From NCBI GenBank assembly GCA_035771165.1, contig JAWNZC010000446.1:1426001-1490000 (forward strand): a stretch of DNA of 64,000 nt. Direction: 5' to 3'. The notes under the pieces are model-generated. The model was not told the DNA's origin, did not search any database, and saw only the letters and a list, made by a program, of their open reading frames with translations. This document shows positions 22,707-33,653 of this stretch, piece after piece. Position numbers and translations under genes: made by a program. Source of the DNA: Paragorgia papillata. Lineage: Eukaryota > Cnidaria > Anthozoa > Scleralcyonacea > Coralliidae. How positions within the stretch are numbered: the first letter of the stretch is position 1; the number at the start of each line of letters is the position of its first letter.

Positions 22707-23224
22707 ATATATTACAGGGTTCAAAATAAATATTTTGGATTTAGATATTTTTGTAGGCTGTCTTGCATATGTACATTTATGGTACCGGCTATTTTGATAT
22801 ACAGGCTAGTTGCTTGCTATGTGAGTCCATGAGGCCCATCCAGGAATTGTTTTAGTCAATAAGCTCGTATTCAAAAAAGAATCTCATTTACTGTAGACGT
22901 CGCGCTCGGCTGCGAGACGTTACACTACATTGGAAGTTACACTACGTTTTAAGACGTTACGCTACGTTATAACATGTTATTAAAGCTATGTTATACAACA
23001 TCACGCTGGGTTGTAAGACGTTAATAAGCTATGTTTAAAGACGTTACATTACGCTACGTTATAAGACGTAATACGTTGTTGTGAGACGTTCTCTACGTTC
23101 TATAACATTACGCCACGTTGTAAGATGTTACGCTACGTTATAAAACGTATACACTAGCCGGATAGCGGTGTAAAAATGCCGGCTATAGCCGGTAGCCGGC
23201 CGCTATTTTGAACCCTGTATTATA
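22707..23224. repeat. Inverted-repeat-bounded block with CGTTACGCTACGTTATAA minisatellite
   Basis: Ends ATTACAGGGTTCAAAATA and its complement at 23207-23224. The interior (22911-23150) is a degenerate tandem array of 25-30 bp units with GACGTTACGCTACGTTATAA. A GC-rich CCGGCTATAGCCGG palindrome is at the right. Confidence 0.6.
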
Positions 23225-23229
23225 ACTTG

Positions 23230-23361
23230 TTGGATTCATCTTCGGCTCCTCGCTCGACATGGCAAAATATTTATAAGTCGAGAATTCAATAGGGCCGGGT
23301 GAGACTAATTTTAACTGAATTCGAGACTTAAATATTTTCCATATCGGGCGAAGTTGAATCC

Positions 23362-23362
<1 letters not shown>
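23230..23362. repeat. Foldback beside (TA)n
   Basis: TTGGATTCATCTTCGGC and GGGCGAAGTTGAATCCA pair; inner AAATATTT..AAGTCGAGAATTC pairs with GAATTCGAGACTTAAATATTT. It borders the (TA)n tract at 23366-23433, directly before the protease exon. Confidence 0.7.

Positions 23363-23365
<3 letters not shown>

Positions 23366-23433
<68 letters not shown>
23366..23433. repeat. (TA)n microsatellite
   Basis: About 34 TA units, directly upstream of the first recognised protease exon. Its presence may hide the true 5' exon boundary. Confidence 0.98.
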
Positions 23434-23434
<1 letters not shown>

Positions 23435-23450
23435 TGTATATACTATATAG

Positions 23451-26400
23451 ATGTGTTGTTATACCGAACAAATAAGCGTGCGGACGGTGCGGTTGACAAG
23501 TATAAATGTACCTTGTACAACCTGTCCAAAGGCAAAGATTGCTGCCCAATATGTAGTTATATTGTTTTATTTAGAAAAGACTGGAAAGCTTCTGGATTCT
23601 ATGTGAAGCTGACACTCCACTCTAAAAAGAAGAGAAAAAAAGGAAAAACATCAGATGTCCACTGTATCATGACCAACTTTCATGTGCTTCAAATGAAACA
23701 GGAAAACGAAAGTAGCATGGTAGCTGTATTTAACCATGAAGGAGGAGGAGATCAAAAGTCATTTGAAGTACCTCTTGTACCTTTTAAGTTATTTGCATCA
23801 GACAAGGTAAGCAAAAACGCCTGGTCCACGCCCCTTTTTATCTGTTTTTGAATTGTTTTGCTCTATAACCGTAGAGTTCGTTTTCAAAAGGTTTGGTTTT
23901 GTCATCGTTTTCGGCTTTTTTATGTGTGCAACTAGTATAGTAAAATGTACACATCTTAAAATGTATATATGGGGTTTAAAACTTAATTTAAAGCTCAACT
24001 GTAGACGAAATGCATAAATTTATATGCATGTGCATTGAACTGAAACAACACAGACTGATCCGAACACGATGATAAAATGTCAAAGTAAAAATTAATTTTC
24101 GTTATGTTATGTTATGTTATGTTATGTTATGTTATGTTATGTTATGTTATGTTATGTTATGTTATGTTATGTTATGTTATGTTATGTTATGTTATGTTAT
24201 GAGATTGGTACAGTAAGTCTGCACTTAGGACTACCTATAGTATGTAGTATTAAGTACAGAATCCGTAATTTTTACTCAATGTCAATGACGCAAAATTCGT
24301 TTTCAATTTGCTTTGGAATTATTTTTAATTCCGTCTATATTGTCTCTATGCATGCCTGTGACAATAAACAAATTGAAAATAATTCAATAGGCAAATTGAA
24401 AAGAATTTGACGCCAGTGGCGGATAATTATGTATTCTCTACTTATTACAGTCAAAATGGAAATACCTTCCCATTTATACCTTCACAAATAGATTATGTAG
24501 TTGGTTGTGTATTACTGTATTTCTGTATAGCCGCCACTGAAGCATGAGGAAAGTCTAGCTAGATATAAGTCGCCAATTCTTGATTATATTCGCCTGTTGG
24601 TATCGATTTGGGATAAACATCCATTGTGTTATGAATAAATGCCATTTAAAGCTAAATTATACCATTTATGCACAATTTTCAACAAAAAATTTTCTCAGGC
24701 TTCCATAGCGGCCACAGAAATCCAGTAATACGCAACGAACTACAGAAGGTATTTCCATTTTGACTGTAAAGGTCTATAGGTGGTGTGCAACCAATTCCTT
24801 GGGATTCAAAAGACCAAGATATTTTTACCATGTTGGATGAAATTATATTATTGCAGATGATGTCGAATCATCCAAAACGGCCGTTGGAATTTATCCGACG
24901 TAAAATGCACACCACCAATGGATATAGCAAGTTTGCATGCGATGTAAACTGTCAACGAAACCTATGCTCAAAGGCATTGGCTCATAGGGATCATTTGTGA
25001 GTAAAACAAATCTTTGTGAACGGCAAGTTGTGAAGAATAAAAAGTACGTTTTGGTGATTCTTGTCAATGACCATTGATCGCGTGTTCCTCCGTTTACGTC
25101 ACTAGCTTCTTATTCCCTGACAGTGCACATTTTTGAGGATTTTTTAAAATAACTTTGATAAAAAATTCAAAATCAACTAAAACGGGTTCAACGTTTTTAC
25201 CAAACATATTTATATATTCTATATAGGTCATTCTGTTTAAAGAAATAAAGCAAAAATGATTTCTTCTTCGGTCAATCACCTGTATAACTATATAATATAA
25301 CTGACATTTACAATAACCGTAAGCATCTTGGAATTTTCTTTCCACGTTAACGTAAAGTAAAAGCCTTTCGTCTTCGAGAATAGTTTTTATAGAAATCACA
25401 CGAGTTCACGGCAACACCTTTCTCTATTTTTCAGGATCTTGACTATGCATTAATTCGTGTGGACGAAAACAAAATGAGTTCTTTGGGCATCCAACCAATC
25501 TCGGCAGATCCACAGAACCTTCCAAAAATCACGGAGAACGAAACCGTTTATATAATTCAACATCCGGGTGGATCGGAGAAGCATTTTAGTACAGATCAAA
25601 TAAGACGTATTGACCCGCCTTTTGTAGAGTACTTTGCCGATACGTTGGGCGGCTCTTCAGGCTCACCTGTGTTTGTTGTTGTTAAATCAGTTTATGTGCT
25701 GATTGCACTTCACTGCAAAGGAGTTGTGGTGCTACCGCTTAACTATAATAAAGGTGTTCTTATTTCTGAGATATTGAGCCATCTCGAGACGGGGAAATGT
25801 AAGTAAGATTTGCATATATGTCGACATTTTAGAGGCAATATGGACCACTTTGCATAATGCGACAAATTTGAATATAAGGAAAATTCGAGTGTAGAATATA
25901 TATTCTCTCCTGGCATTACCACCTTAATATATGTACAGAACTCGCGATCAAGCTCTTGGCAACGCCCTCCGTGGCTCAGTGGTCAGAGCATTGCACTAGA
26001 ATCGCAAGGTCGTGAGTTCAATTCCTGCCTGAAAGCCTGTGTACTGGTTGCATTTTTCGCAACTGGTCCCGGTCTGGTCTTAATGTACATGTATATATTC
26101 TACACTCGAATTTTCCTTCACCCAAAATCCTGAGAACATGCTATGTAACCGAGTGAAATGCCCAATATTACTTATAACTTGAATATAGTTTAATGTGCAT
26201 CTTAATAAGCTTTTCTCACGTCTCTTGTGTGCGTGCAGTTCACTAAAGAATCTAATTGCTTCACGACGAGGCTAGAAAGACTCGTTTATATATAATTAGG
26301 TACACATAAAAGCAATAATTATTTAAAGTGGTGGATTATGAAAGTGATCTATGTATATATGGGAAGAGTGCTGAAAATACAGCACACTAAGAAAATTCAA

Positions 26401-28447
26401 AAGAAGACCGTGTTGTGAATCGGACACAAATTCGTCCTGATCATGACTGATTTCTATATAAGTGGTCCTGATTTACGTAAACTTTCCGATCGATTTTCTC
26501 ATTTTAAACAGCTTATAATTAAAGATTGTTGATAAATCCGAACAATTATACATGTAGGAATAGTATTTTTGGCCCTGTGCTCATGCCCGCCGCATACAGC
26601 TTAGCCGCTCATATTTGCAGTCGCATACCATGCATGTACGAATCGATTTAGGCTAATTCTAAAGAATTCAAGTATCTGAAGAATAAGAATACAATAATTT
26701 TACAAATTGTTGTTTTCGACTTACATTCAATTCAAACACCAACGGCGACGCCATCTTGAAATTGCAAGGCATTGTGGTCTATCCAGGGTAACAAGTGGAT
26801 TTAAAAAGGTAATGCACCAGTCATTTGAACCCCCCCCCCCCCCCCCCCCCCAATACGTTCGTGTTGACAATGCATAAATGTGATCGTTGCGGAATTGATA
26901 CGTAAAAGCAATATGCTCTGGTGTATAGGGGTACGTTCGTCATAAATCATATTTATTTACTGATGTATATGGAAGATTGGATGTAAGACTTCATTAAAAG
27001 GTGATCAGAAGGTTGTGTTTGAGTCCCGCTTGGCAACTCTTTTGGAAATTTTTCTGAGTAAAATAGCTCGAAGAATATTGATATAACATTTAGTTATTGT
27101 TGCTATATGAAAGTGTTTATCAAGACAAAGTTAACGCATTGTGTCTCATTACTACGCAGTCAGCTTTTGATCGAGGTGTTTGCCTTAACTAGACCACAAT
27201 GCATTGTCAATTTAATATGACGTGATTGCTAAGTAGGCCATTGGTCAGTGTCTATATCATGAACGTTTACAGATAAATGCGAGAAGTCTAAGCAATACAA
27301 AATAATTATATAGGCATGTATTATACACAAAATGATAGATGGCTCAACAGTATAGGTTTACAGTACAGTATAGGTTTAACGAACAGTAGGTTAAGACCTA
27401 TGCAAATGAGCTCGAACAAAGCATTTTTCTCATTTGCATAATTGGATTCGGCACGTGAAAAGTTCGACGTCGTTTGAACTATAGGCCTAACACGTAAAAC
27501 ACGTATTCTGCGGTCTATATACACCATACATTAAACACTTCGTGATAAGTTGTTTACTGAGAACTGCAGCAGTGCATGCATTATCTTCTCAAAAATGTCG
27601 AGTTAATTATTCTATAGCTGCATGTTTACTGACAGAAAGCGCTTTGTATGTTGTTAAAAAATACCTATTTTTTGTTGCAGCTACGAAACCACGGTCCATA
27701 TTATCGCCCGGAGTTCCTGGTCAAGTAGAAAGTGGTTGTCATATAGCACAGAAGGGTAAGGCTAGCTACGGATGTAGTATTGAAAACACAAACAGCAGTC
27801 TTTTTCAGCTTAACAGCTTTTAAGTTTTTGGACTTAATAAAACACGTGCGAGTAATAAAACGCAGTGCACGAGTGTTTTTAAAAGCTTCAAAAACGATCC
27901 ATTTATGTTGGCTGTTTTTGCGTTCACGTTCAATTGCTAATTAGGATGACTGTTTTATATAAATATGTTCTTTAAGGTGAAGTAATACGAGCAACAAATC
28001 GCTGCAACATTGTTGCGTTGCACGTTGAATAGCGTTGTTGCACGTATTACCTGACCCACCTCAAACATATTGTCACGCAACAACGATTTTGTTTCAAGTT
28101 GAAACAGCATGTTGTAGTAAGTAGCAGCAAATGTTACAACAAAATTATTGTTGCGTGACAATGTTTAAGGTGGGTGATAATACGTGCAACAACGCTTTTC
28201 AACTTTCAACGCAACAAAGTTGCGTTGAAAGTTGAAGAAAAATGTTGCCCGCGTATTACCTCACTTTATGTTCATTAGTATTTTTTTATATAAAATTCAA
28301 CGTTCTTTCAATTATAGACAATCTACCAATTGAAATCTATATACGTTCTTTAGTAATTCCTTTTGAGCACATTATATCACTGTACACTGCTGCTATTAGT
28401 ACCACCAACCTTAATTTGTTAATGATGGTGGCAATGCTGTGTTGATT

Positions 28448-28541
<94 letters not shown>

Positions 28542-29885
28542 CGTAAAATATTTACGACATATAAAAATAAGATAAATTACCCTTGGGCATTTTTTTACGT
28601 ATAAACCCTGCCATTTAACTAACATACTCTTAATACTAGAAATTTTGCTCTGATGAAGACCTGGGTCGTTAGGTCGACAGCTTAGCAACAAATAATAAAC
28701 GTGGTGTTATCACAATTTGTCACCGTGCAAACAGAAATCGAATTTTCTTGCACTCAAATATTTAGTATTTAACTTGTGCTAACTCAAAGTTTGCTACTTT
28801 GACTAAGTCAATCTCAAACAACAGTTCTCATCTTTTGGTGAGTTGACGTCGTCCTGAAGACGTGAAAATGCTCTAAGTGGCGTTGTATAAAAGAAACGTT
28901 CTCTGACCAAATGATTTTATTACGAGCTTTCGGCTACCAGTCTGTAGCCTTCGACGGGTGAAATAAAAGTGGAATAGTGACAAAACAGCGCGAATATATA
29001 TATATATATATGATGACGTAATAGCAGCTAGCTGGCACAGAATAGAAATACGACCAGAAGTCCAACTCGCGTGACAACTTGTCCGCATTTCTTTAATGCG
29101 CATGCGCGATATTTTACGCCATCCGACGCGATCCTACGTAATGTCCTACGCCATCCTACGCAATCCTGGCAAGTTCCCCCGGCAGTTTTAACCTTCTTCT
29201 GAAGGTCCAAACTGCCGGGGGGACTTGCTAGTCTTAGGGCATTATGCCCACCCAGCCTCTTGGCGGATACGTAAAAATATAGAGGAGGCGCGGCCAAGTA
29301 AAGACATATTGATATAAAAGAAACGTTCTCTGACCAAACGTTTTCGGACAGGTAAAGAAACGTTCTTTACCTGGCCGCGCCTCCTCTATATTTTTAACGA
29401 GGACGGTGTTCAGATTATTCTAGGCCTAGGGCTCATTCTTACTATATGATAAAGTGAATCTCGGCACTTTGCGCCCCACAGCCTGGATAAGATGAAAATC
29501 ATTCTTCTGCGGAGCAACTTTTGGCAAAAATAAGTTTGGTCCTCTTATAAGACGTACATTAAAACATCGTAACAGTGTCTTATTTTATCTAATGTGATAT
29601 TTGCTAGGACGTAAGGATCCACTGTTGCCCGTTGCGCGCGATGATATGGCGAACATTGCTTTGGATATTACAAACGTTTGGAGACAGCTTGGTCGAGCTC
29701 TTCAATTGTCTGACAGTAGTCTGGATATAATCGACGAAGACAGCAAAAAAGCGTACGATAAAAACTACGAGATGTTAAGGAAGTGGAAACACACCAAAGT
29801 TTCAAAAGCAAATTACGGAACTTTAGCAGCTGCACTACTTCACCCTTCTGTTGATAGAGGCGACTTGATTGAAAAATACTGCTAA
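23451..29885 (+). CDS. Trypsin-like serine protease with C-terminal death domain (5' partial)
   Basis: Four exons on the plus strand: about 23451-23806, 25435-25798, 27681-27755 and 29608-29885 (TAA). Junction phases are 0, 1 and 1. The protease domain shows the catalytic His in DVHCIMTNFHVL, the Asp in DLDYALIRVD (directly after the first junction) and the Ser in DTLGGSSGSPVF, the pattern of the trypsin-2/HtrA-like fold. A short linker exon (PGVPGQVESGCHIAQK) is followed by a death domain of about 85 residues (ITNVWRQLGRALQLSDSSLD, then YEMLRKWKHTK and ending LIEKYC). The first exon has no in-frame ATG before the domain and starts beside a long (TA)n tract, so at least one 5' exon is missing. 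A role in cell-death or innate-immune proteolysis is inferred from the domain pair. Confidence 0.83.
24100..24200. repeat. (GTTAT)20 microsatellite
   Basis: Twenty near-perfect GTTAT pentamers in the first protease intron. Confidence 0.98.
24445..24770. mobile_element. MITE-like inverted repeat in protease intron
   Basis: TACAGTCAAAATGGAAATACC at the left, its complement GGTATTTCCATTTTGACTGTA at the right, with inner TACTG..TTTCTGTAT.GCCGCC arms. No ORF. Confidence 0.75.
25435..25798 (+). CDS. Catalytic Asp/Ser exon of the trypsin-like protease
   Basis: The exon holds both the Asp motif and the GGSSGSP serine motif, then the final strands (VYVLIALHCKGV) and a short helix SEILSHLE. Acceptor TTTTTCAG and donor AAAT|GTAAGT are close to consensus. 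The triad is intact, so the copy should be active if expressed. Confidence 0.88.
25876..26118. mobile_element. tRNA-derived SINE head between 27 bp inverted repeats
   Basis: A tRNA-like RNA polymerase III promoter lies at 25963-26040: A box TGGCTCAGTGGTCAGAGC (25972) and B box GGTCGTGAGTTCAATTCC (26008). The 5' GCCCTCC has no matching 3' acceptor strand, so it is not a functional tRNA. The head lies between perfect 27 bp inverted repeats, AAGGAAAATTCGAGTGTAGA at 25876 and the complement ending 26118. Either a SINE inserted into a MITE or a composite element. Confidence 0.7.
26740..26860. repeat. GCGCCATCTTGAA...CATTGTGG repeat fragment and poly(C)
   Basis: GCCATCTTGAAATTGCAAGGCATTGTGGTCTATC is a relative of the ends at 59.7 and 62.5 kb and of 20150-20215. 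A run of 22 C at 26830-26851 follows. Confidence 0.65.
27972..28268. mobile_element. MITE with AAGGTGAGGTAATACG ends
   Basis: Inverted ends AAGGTGAAGTAATACGAGCAAC and the complement of GCGTATTACCTCACTT. The interior is full of GTTGTTGCG words in opposite orientations. TATGTTC flanks both sides (27964 and 28265), a likely 7-8 bp target duplication, suggesting a hAT-type origin. Confidence 0.75.
28449..28539. repeat. (TA)n microsatellite
   Basis: About 45 TA units in the last protease intron. Confidence 0.98.
28640..28970. mobile_element. Possible Penelope-like retroelement terminal fragments
   Basis: CTCTGATGAAGACCTGGGTCG...GTCGACAG (28650) and ATTACGAGCTTTCGGCTACC...GTAGCCTTCGACGGG (28919) have the style of Penelope-like element ends, which often carry hammerhead-like CTGATGA motifs. 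A similar GAGCTTTCGGTCTG...CAGGCCTTCATC piece lies at 41210-41260. No reverse transcriptase is present. Confidence 0.35.
29164..29397. repeat. Two adjacent hairpins
   Basis: GGCAAGTTCCCCCGGCAGTTT pairs with AAACTGCCGGGGGGACTTGC (29168-29229). AAAAATATAGAGGAGGCGCG pairs with CGCGCCTCCTCTATATTTTT (29272-29395), with the AAACGTTCTCTGACC word between. Confidence 0.8.
29608..29885 (+). CDS. Death domain exon
   Basis: The exon reads as a six-helix death domain: start DMANIALDITNVWRQLG, then the ALQLSDSSLDIIDEDSKKAY segment, YEMLRKW, and the final helix HPSVDRGDLIEKYC followed by TAA. The W in VWRQLG and the W in LRKW occupy the usual conserved core positions. Death domains bind partner death domains in apoptosis and NF-kB signalling. 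Confidence 0.85.
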
Positions 29886-29889
29886 ATTA

Positions 29890-32600
29890 GCGAAGCAGGA
29901 AGAATCGACTGATCGAAATTGAAAAACAATTCAACTCGACGTCAAGTATGCTTGTATATATATACTTATTTGTAATAGCCATAACGTTAGTTGTAGTGTG
30001 CGTATCCTGCATATAAGATATGCACTTTGTGAAACATGCATGGGGTGCTCGAGGGCCGTAAACTACCAAGCTCTTTCATGAATGCCTTAGATGATACCGG
30101 TGTGGCGGTATGAGATTGTCACCGTGCTATTATTTGCGATTAACAATCGCATTTTAAATCAGAATATCGTATGGATCCACTCGTGAATTTGTTAACTCGG
30201 GAGATCAGGATAAATCTGGCCATGCATTTTTACATGTAAAACCCAACTACAGCGAGAACTGGAGCAAACAACAATTTATCTATCACTCAGTGTCAGACTG
30301 GAACTCATTGACTGAAATGACAGTTGTCTAATTTACAATCCTTGAAAACTATACTAAAACGTTTTATCTAAATGTTTGTATTTCAACGTTTTCACTTTTA
30401 TTTTAATTTTACTATATTTGTTGTTACCGTATTAATAAATTTATATATATTGCAGGACCTTCCTGAAAATCACCGTGAGCAGAGCTTTTTGAATAAATAT
30501 TATTGTTATTTTTAGCGAGTTACCCCTGTGCCTCGAAACAACAAAGTAACAATTGAACTACCTAAGCAAACTAACGGTATATACACACACATATAATTAT
30601 GTCTGCAAAGTTTATACTCAGCCTCTTTTCCCAAGATAATTCACATGGAGGTTGGGATAACTCTACTGTAGCCTGAGGGTTACCTTACTGCTCAAACTGA
30701 GTTATCCCTACCCATGTTTTATCTTGGTTTCTTATGAACGTAAGAAGTATCTCGGGGATAAAGACAACCCGATCCCTGAAATGACTTGCTTGTTCTGTGG
30801 GACTGAATAAATGGGGGGAGGTTTCGGCTCAAGTCCTCAGACTAAGTTTCAACTTCAATCTTGCGTTACCGTGCTGTAGTATATCCACTAAAATATGCGA
30901 TAAGTCTATGGAAACTGAGGGTCGTTTCTGGTCTTGTGTATATCTTTGTAATACTGCGCCTCATTCCGTTTATTTTTGTACTTAACGGCTAACGCCAATA
31001 AGGTTGATAATACGTCAGTTAATTGCACTGCATGAGGACTGGTCAAATCTTACACTAAGTATTGCTTATACGTTATTCTTATCTGGTATTCAGTGTTTTA
31101 TTCCAGTTACACTTCTGTCTATGCTTTATTTCAAAATATGCCACACACTCATAAAAACAGAATGAAGAAATGAACTCCGTTCTTTGTTCAACAAGTATCG
31201 CTGTTGCAAAAGATGATACCACTCATGTTCAAAGCTTACGGCACCATCGAAATATCGAGACGTTTGTAGTTAGCGCTATCGTCGTCGTCTGTTTTGGTGT
31301 AACATCATTTCCAATATATTCAATTGTTCTGGATTTTGTACATATTTGAGTTAAGTAATAGATAAATCCCGAGAACGACGGGGATGTATGCTATATAAAG
31401 ACCCGAGGACGAGCATAATTTATTATTGAGGAGGTTTTCCAACAAAGTTTTGTCTATTTTTTCCACCTTGGACAAAGATTTTCCTTGTTTTTTTCTTCAT
31501 TTCGTTTCTAATTATTATTCAAGGGCTTCATGCGATATAAAGACCTCGACAAAGAAAACCAACTCAATAATAAATTAATAGAATATAATGTTACTCAGTT
31601 TGAAAGCTGGATCGTGGTTGTATACGTCACCGGTACTTCAACCATAAATCCTTTTATATTACTTTCCGTTTTCAAACAATACTGGAAGAAAGTAAAAAAA
31701 GTATTTAGATTATGTTGGAAGCTGATGATTAAACGATATGGACTCATGCAGTTACGGCAGAAAATGTTTTATATTGAAGGAACTATTTCATCAAATAGAA
31801 AAGGGGTGTACTTTGACTCCCTCCCAACCAATTTTAGTCAAGTTTAGGCTGTTTAACCCTATTTTAATTCAGATATATTGCGGAGATGGGAGCTTAGCTC
31901 CATCACGATCGGGTTATCGCCTACCTATATTAATAAGGCTTCTGATTGGTTCCAACACCTTAACCCTAATGGAGTGGAAACGGGTTGATAATCAGCAATG
32001 TGATTGGTTACTTATAGCCAATCAGAAAACTCGTTCATATTAGGAGTGTCGTGTTCCGTCGTCCTTGGTTTAATTAATGGCTTTAATGCTTATGTTACTA
32101 CGAGCTTTGCGCGGGGTGAATTTTGGGGGTCTTAATCTACACATTAATTTCTATCGTGAACACTTAAAGAAATGTATAAGTATACGTGTTTTTGCAGAAA
32201 AATATAAACTGCATTTCTGAAAGGTTTTATTAGACATTTTACGCAAGCAGTCAAGACTTCTCAACCGGCCAAAAGAGTTAAATTTTATCATCAGTTTGTT
32301 TGTTTTTTTCTAAAACTCTTGGTAGTTCCAGGATAGAAGTAGACCTACTAAAATAGACTCCCTCTCTTTTATGTACTCTTGTCTTTTTGACTATATTTAG
32401 TTATATACTGTTCACATACATGCAGGTGTGTGATTTTCCATTGTTGTAATTTTAGTCATTCTGGACGCACTTTGATATCGTAAAAATACTTAGATAATAA
32501 CATAAAATGGGACTTCGTCAGTGAACCAAGCAATATATCTGTAAAAATACTTAGCCTGTGGTTTGTCAGTAAAACTACCAGACGGTAGCATTACTTTAGT
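29890..32600. other. Spacer between protease and GATAD1, no gene recognised
   Basis: Open frames here (for example 31530-31847 plus) are AT-biased, match no family I recognise and lack splice partners. I see no RNA gene. Confidence 0.5.
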
Positions 32601-32611
32601 TCACGTGTTAA

Positions 32612-33071
32612 AGTGCCTATGCAACGAAATTTCACTCCACTTTTTTATGATTGCATTGGAAAAAAACCCACTTAAAATGACAAAGTAACATCTTTCGTAG
32701 ATTGTTTCGTTTCCTTGCTTCATTCTGGAGATATTCAGGTTTGTTTGATATGCAAATGTCATACTTATGACATCACACTGTATTTTTAGATACGTATGAT
32801 TTGCTATGAGAGTACTTATCAAGTACTTAATAAAAATTTGCACTTGTATGTATGTAGCCATGACTAGGCACTAAACGTGTGTAGCTGTGTGTAAAATATT
32901 TGGACCATCCTAAAATTATGCAGTATATGATGTCATAAGTATGACATTTGCATATCAAACAAACCTGAATATCTCGAAAATGAAGCAAGGAAACAAATTC
33001 TACGAAAGATGTTACTTTGTCATTTTAAGTGTTCATAAAAGACTGGGGTGAAATTTCGTTGCATAGGCACT
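32612..33071. mobile_element. TTAA-flanked MITE, AGTGCC family
   Basis: TTAA duplications at 32608-32611 and 33072-33075. Ends AGTGCCTATGCAACGAAATTTC are inverted. The arms continue over 150 bp (TCATTTTAAGTG, GAAGCAAGGAAAC, CAGGTTTGTTTGATATGC). Confidence 0.9.
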
Positions 33072-33301
33072 TTAATAAAAAATGTATATAGGGAAATACG
33101 TAATAACTAATAAGACAGAGACCACATTGATAGCCAAAGAAATCAAATTGAACTAACTGCTGCAGTGTTTTTGTAATTTTAGAATAGATTGGCCCAAAAT
33201 TGTCTTGGAGTGGACTTTTTGAACCCCAGTATTCAGTATTTCATTCTTAAATCTTGGTCGCAGTTTACCACCTTTTCACTTCTTTTCACTTTGCTCTGTC
33301 T

Positions 33302-33420
33302 AAAGCCCTAATCAAACGAGAACGCAAGTCATCGCAAGTTGACAGTCACGCTATCTCAGCCAGCCGCTCTGAATAGTTTCCCGAAAATATCATGTACCGT
33401 GACAAAGTTAAAACTTGTTT
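33302..33420. repeat. Partial repeat shared with 55.9 kb
   Basis: CACGCTATCTCAGCCAGCCG and CATGTACCGTGACAAAGTTA recur at 55893-55965. The CCTAATCAAACGAGAAC word at 33309 is the complement of the one at 56030-56048, marking the two ends of the same family. It sits ~240 bp upstream of the GATAD1 start codon. Confidence 0.65.
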
Positions 33421-33653
33421 ATAAGACTGCTTACAATTTGTTTATGCGCAGCACTATTTTTTGAGGCCTCTCCCAAAACTTTAATAGTGAAGTTACATGA
33501 AGTAACGGGAGAGAACCCGCTAGAGAAACCGCTGAAAATTGATTGGCAGTGAATGCCAAATGCCAAATTGTAAAAATGATCACGAGAAAAACGTTTGGGA
33601 TTTTTTGACATTTAACTGTCTTTTACTAGACAATTTATTTTTATTTGAGAGAA

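Noticed and set aside
24785..25000. 71-codon ORF between the two protease exons
   Set aside because: The flanking exons join in phase 0 directly before the catalytic Asp motif, so no exon is needed, and no family is recognised.
25963..26040. Apparent tRNA gene
   Set aside because: A and B boxes are present but the acceptor strands do not pair and there is no proper anticodon arm; a tRNA-derived SINE fits better.
31530..31847. 105-codon ORF starting MRYKDLDKENQ
   Set aside because: AT-biased, no domain, no splice partner; treated as chance.
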